Assembly: GCF_019393635.1 (NCBI RefSeq)
Contig: NC_057861.1
Coordinates: forward strand, 197,608,514 to 197,672,513
Length of the DNA stretch: 64,000 nucleotides
Source of the DNA: Dromiciops gliroides
Lineage: Eukaryota; Chordata; Mammalia; Microbiotheria; Microbiotheriidae
Reading direction: 5' to 3'
Shown here piece by piece: positions 60,577 through 64,000 of the stretch. The position numbers and the translations under genes were made by a program. The number at the start of each line of letters is the position of its first letter. Positions within the stretch are counted from its first letter, which is position 1. The notes under the pieces were generated by a model. The model did no database searches. It saw nothing but the letters and a program-made list of their open reading frames with translations, and was not told the DNA's origin.

Positions 60577-60879
60577 GGGCAGCTAGTTGGCATAGGGGAT
60601 AGAGCACTAGCCCTGGAGTCAAGAGGACCTGAGTTCAAATCTCACATCAGACACTTACTAGCTGTGCGACCCTGGGCAAGTCACTTAACCCTAATTGCCT
60701 TAAACATTTGGGGCCATCTCCAGTCATCCTGATATGTATCTTGCCACTAGACCCAGATGGCTCTAGAGCAGAGTAAGGTTGATGACCTTGCATAGCCCTT
60801 GCTCACCTAAATCCAATTCACTGCAAATGATGATATCACCCTGAGGTCATGGTCCTCTTAGAGACAAACAACAACAACA
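60577..60879 (+). mobile_element. Chimeric SINE: CORE-SINE head and core with RTE-derived tail
   Basis: Head GGGCAGCTAGTTGGC, core 'gtgcgaccctgggcaagtca', then at about 60705 a tail 'ggccatctccagtcatcctg', 'actagacccagatggctcta', 'tgaggtcatggtcctcttag' and (CAA)n. It shows the tail junction in sense orientation and explains the antisense tails at 36655, 38278 and 51527. Confidence 0.92.
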
Positions 60880-60889
60880 TTTGAGATAA

Positions 60890-62448
60890 ATGCTTCATCA
60901 CTTCTCCTCTTCTTTTCTGTATGTATTCTTCCCACCTTTTCCTTTCTCCTTAAGGATCATTAAAATATATAACAAAAATGATTCCTAGGACCTCCATCTT
61001 ATTTGACTCCCTCTTTGGGAATGCTCATGTGATCTCACCCTTCCATTAGAATATAAACATTTTATTCTTATAAAGTCTCTTCCAATTGTTTACATGTATT
61101 TATTTCTTTTATATTTGTCTTTACCAATGTGTTTATATTGTATTTCCAAATTTTTACTCAGTTTTGGTCTTTTCATCAGGAATGATTGAAAGTCTCCTAT
61201 TTCATTAAAGTTCCAATTTTCTCCCCTTAAGACTAAACCAGTTTTTCTGGGTAAGTTATTTTTGGTTGTAAGCCTATATTTTTTGCCTTCTTTGAATTTT
61301 ATATTCTATGTTCTCCAAACTCTTTATAGTGAGAGTTGAAAAATCTTGCCTAATATATGTAATCATCATCATGATCATCATTATTTTGTTCATGACTTTC
61401 AGGAAGTCCAATGATTCTTACTTACATTATCTCTCTTTGATCTGTTTTCTATGTCAGTTGTTTATGATATAAGATACCTTATATTTTCTCCCATTTTTCA
61501 ATTTTTTGTTGTTTTAATATTTTTTATTCTCTCATAGAGTTTTTAACTTCTTTTTGGTCCATACTAATTTTCAGAAAGCCTTTTATTAAGTAAAGTTTTA
61601 TATCTCTTGTGCTAAGCTGTTAACTCTCTTTCCAGATCTCTCCTTCATAGGAGTCTTTTCTTTCATTGCTTCTTTAGTGCTTTCCTCTACCATTTTCATT
61701 TCACTTATACCATTTAAAAACTAATTTTAAAAACATCATTTCTTCTAGGAATTATAATTGATTTTGTGGGACTATATACTATTAGGAGTTTTGGATTTAT
61801 TATTTTCTTTGGGGTTTGTATCATGGGCATGCCTGGTCTCATATCTCTTTTTGTAGTTTAGTTAGGCTTCCAATAATTGGCTCTGGATAATTGGACTTTG
61901 TTGGTCTAGGTGGTAGCTTTGGCAGCTGAGTCTGTGCTCCTGAACCTTCTGGAAGGCCTCTTCCCCTTTGGTGTTTTTCCAGGAGAGATACTGAATTCAG
62001 GATCCACTCTAGGTGACCCATGTTTAGACTGTGGATGCTGAGTCAATATGCTGGACTGGTCAGGAAGTTGAATCCCCAATCAGCTATGGGTATCCTGGTG
62101 TAGCAATCTCTATCTCAGAGTTCTGGGTGCTGATTCAATGCTCCTTGCCCCTCTGGGACATCCCTCTATGTTGTTTTGGGACTAGAAAAATCTTTGTTCC
62201 TGACCTAGTTTGGAGCTCTGCATGCACCTTTTGGTGACTTTGTCATAGGCTTGGGCCCAGCTCTGGGTATCCTCAGGCTGGTTCAGCTTGGAATTCTGGG
62301 CCTTGACTCTGTGATCCTGGGCTGCCCTTATTACATAGTACCTGCCCTAGTTACTTGCCTGTCTGTTGAATTTGTGAACTTGGGCCAAAAGATGATTCAT
62401 CATATTTGTCCCTTAAATTTCTTGATGACAACTTGGTCTGGAATTCTT
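60890..62448 (-). mobile_element. L1/HAL1-like ORF1 region, antisense
   Basis: 'ctcagttttggtcttttcat', 'gactttcaggaagtccaatg', 'gatctgttttctatgtcagt' and 'taccattttcatttcactta' are the reverse of L1 ORF1, followed by a GC-richer leader ('tgggtatcctcaggctggtt'). With the 3' end at 59825 it could be a HAL1-type element (L1 with ORF1 but no ORF2). Confidence 0.58.
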
Positions 62449-62572
62449 TTTTTTTTTTTTTTTGCAGGGCAATGGGAGTTAAATGACTTTCCCAGGGTTA
62501 CACAACTAGTAAATGTCAAGTGCTCCTGAATCCAAGGTCAGTGCTTTATCCACTATGCCACCCAGCTGCCCA
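62449..62572 (-). mobile_element. WSINE1-like CORE-SINE, antisense, internal deletion
   Basis: CTGGAATTCTT is duplicated at 62438-62448 and 62573-62583. The element lacks part of the middle ('gtcaag' runs straight into 'tgctcctgaa'). Confidence 0.93.
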
Positions 62573-62682
62573 CTGGAATTCTTAAATCACTGTTGGAGTA
62601 GATGTGGGGAGAGCTAGGGTGTATTGCTTCCTCCCAGTCCTCCATCTCAGCTCTCACTTAGCCCAAACTTAAAGCATGATGG

Positions 62683-63132
62683 TGCGATGAAATAATGAGA
62701 TTTAGCAGATACTCAAAGACCCACCTGGAGATTAATCTAGACTGATTGAATCAAGTGAGAGTGATTAACTGCTGATTAGCCTACTTCAGGTTAATTGGAT
62801 TGTAATCACACCTTGAGAACACCTTCAGAACCAATGGATTTGGATGACACCAACCAATCAGCTTGAAGCAGGGTGTAAGCCTCTGTTCCAGACCTATAAA
62901 AAGCTTCCACAATCAGTTTGCTGGAGAAGTTCCTGATTAAAGCAGGCTTGTGGAGGAGGACTTCAGGAAGAACCCAACCAGGCTGGAACTCTAGGCTAGG
63001 TAGGACTTCTTTTTTCTTAACTTTCTGAACTCCTTGTGAATACCTCTAGGCTTTAATAAATATTTAATGCCCAAAGACTGGTGCTGAAGCTTCTAATTTA
63101 AGGCAACCACAATTTAGATTTTAAACATCACA
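62683..63132 (+). mobile_element. Solo LTR, 450 bp
   Basis: Starts TGCGATGAAATAATG and ends AAACATCACA. ATGG is directly repeated at 62679-62682 and 63133-63136, a 4-bp target duplication. TATA-like CTATAAAAAG is at 62894-62903 and a polyadenylation signal AATAAA at 63055-63060, about 155 bp apart. This is a well-formed endogenous-retrovirus LTR of a different family from those at 33402 and 47899. Confidence 0.88.
62894..62903 (+). promoter_or_regulatory. TATA box of the solo LTR
   Basis: CTATAAAAAG lies in the expected place upstream of the R region. Activity is not known. Confidence 0.6.
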
Positions 63133-63136
63133 ATGG

Positions 63137-63569
63137 TAATAAGGTACATATATAAGGAACATATATGGCAGTGATGTATCTCTCAAATCCTAGCTCTAGA
63201 AGTCTTGTGTAATCCCCTTAAGTATTACTTTTTGCTGGGTCCTGAGGATTGGTACCTAATGATACATCCACAGCCAGCATTTCTCTCCGTCAAAAGGGAC
63301 CACAATCCTCAGAGGCACCAAGAGTAACAGCGATCCACAGGGGCTTCCTCTGTCATCAGTCCTCCAATGGATTCTGCTGCTGAATATAGTTGCCATTTGG
63401 GACTTGGACAGCTCTGATGGATCTGACACACCCACACTGGCATCTGAGCACTTTTATCTGAGGACACATTCACCTAAGATCAGGAAAGAGGAGCTACAAA
63501 AGGAACAGAGATGCCACATGTTCACTGAATGGCCACATAGTGGCCCGGGGGAAGATAGAGTTGGCTATA
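63137..63569. other. Unassigned noncoding DNA
   Basis: GC-moderate sequence without a recognisable repeat or exon. Confidence 0.35.
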
Positions 63570-63845
63570 GTGCTATCTGATAATAATAAATAACATGTAC
63601 AAAGCACTTGCCATGTGGCAGGCACTGGGTTAAGTCCTTTACAATTATTGTTTCATTTGATTTGCACAGCAATCTGGAGGATAGCCACTATTATTATCTC
63701 CATTTTAAAGTTGAGGAAAGAGAGGCAGACAGAGTTTAAATGATTTTCCCAGGGTTACATAGCTAATAAGTATCTGTCAGATTTGAACTCAGGCCTTTCT
63801 GATTGCAAGACCAGTTCTTACTCCATTATATCACCTAGCTCCATA
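63570..63845 (-). mobile_element. MIR, antisense, near full length
   Basis: 'aaagcacttgccatgtggca', 'ttattatctccattttaaag', 'ttttcccagggttacatagc' and 'gatttgaactcaggcctttc', ending at the MIR head. Confidence 0.93.
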
Positions 63846-63929
63846 TTCAGGTGGGTTCTCAGTATTTCTAGCACAAACCCTTTTACCTACTTTGTCTGAA
63901 AGTTCCATGGTCAGTGCTAATTAGTTACT

Positions 63930-64000
63930 TTCTATGCAGGTGACTAAACCTTTCTAAGCCTTCATTTCCTCATTTCAGTACAATGACAATAGTACAAGGA
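63930..64000 (+). mobile_element. MIR, plus strand, cut by the window edge
   Basis: 'aacctttctaagccttcatt' and 'tcctcatttcagtacaatga' are MIR core sequence. Confidence 0.65.

Overview
This window is repeat-rich, gene-free mammalian nuclear DNA, almost certainly marsupial. The diagnostic signal is a family of about 150-bp SINEs that open with GGGCAGCTAGGTGGCGCAG and share a 'gagttcaaatc' box, an 'agctgtgtgaccctgggca' core and a poly(A) tail. They look like the CORE-SINE type of (mainly Australasian) marsupials usually called WSINE1. Mar-1-like SINEs with RTE/Bov-B-type tails, a large load of MIR and L2, CR1/L3-type tails and marsupial-style L1 sequence agree with this. The species cannot be fixed from the sequence. 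No protein-coding exon, tRNA, rRNA or CRISPR array could be supported; the open frames are chance frames, simple repeats or transposon relics.

Region by region: 1-26 kb is comparatively poor in young transposons. It holds unique-looking intergenic or intronic DNA, one young SINE, scattered MIR, CR1/L3 and hAT-like relics, several microsatellites, a strong CTCF-like motif near 8.24 kb and a retroposed 0.38-kb insert at 24.3 kb with 15-bp target duplications. The stretch 26-46 kb is a transposon graveyard. It has antisense relics of a LINE whose reverse transcriptase and C-terminal motifs look like the R4/Dong clade, an antisense L1, a 5-kb sense RTE-type LINE inside that L1, and a 1.1-kb LTR inside the RTE. 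About ten young SINEs are sprinkled through it, most with clear target-site duplications. The stretch 46-54 kb has L2, MIR, CR1/L3 and two related LTR insertions, one of which forms a near-perfect 150-bp inverted repeat. From 54 to 64 kb there are MIRs, a (TG)n/(TATG)n tract, L1/HAL1-like antisense sequence, three SINEs and a 450-bp solo LTR with 4-bp target duplications.

There is no operon or pathway here. The parts interact only as layers of insertion, so their nesting gives relative ages: MIR, L2, CR1/L3 and the R4-like LINE are oldest, L1 and RTE intermediate, LTRs and SINEs youngest. Possible regulatory content is limited to the CTCF-like sites, some of them carried by SINEs, and to unassigned unique DNA in the first 26 kb.
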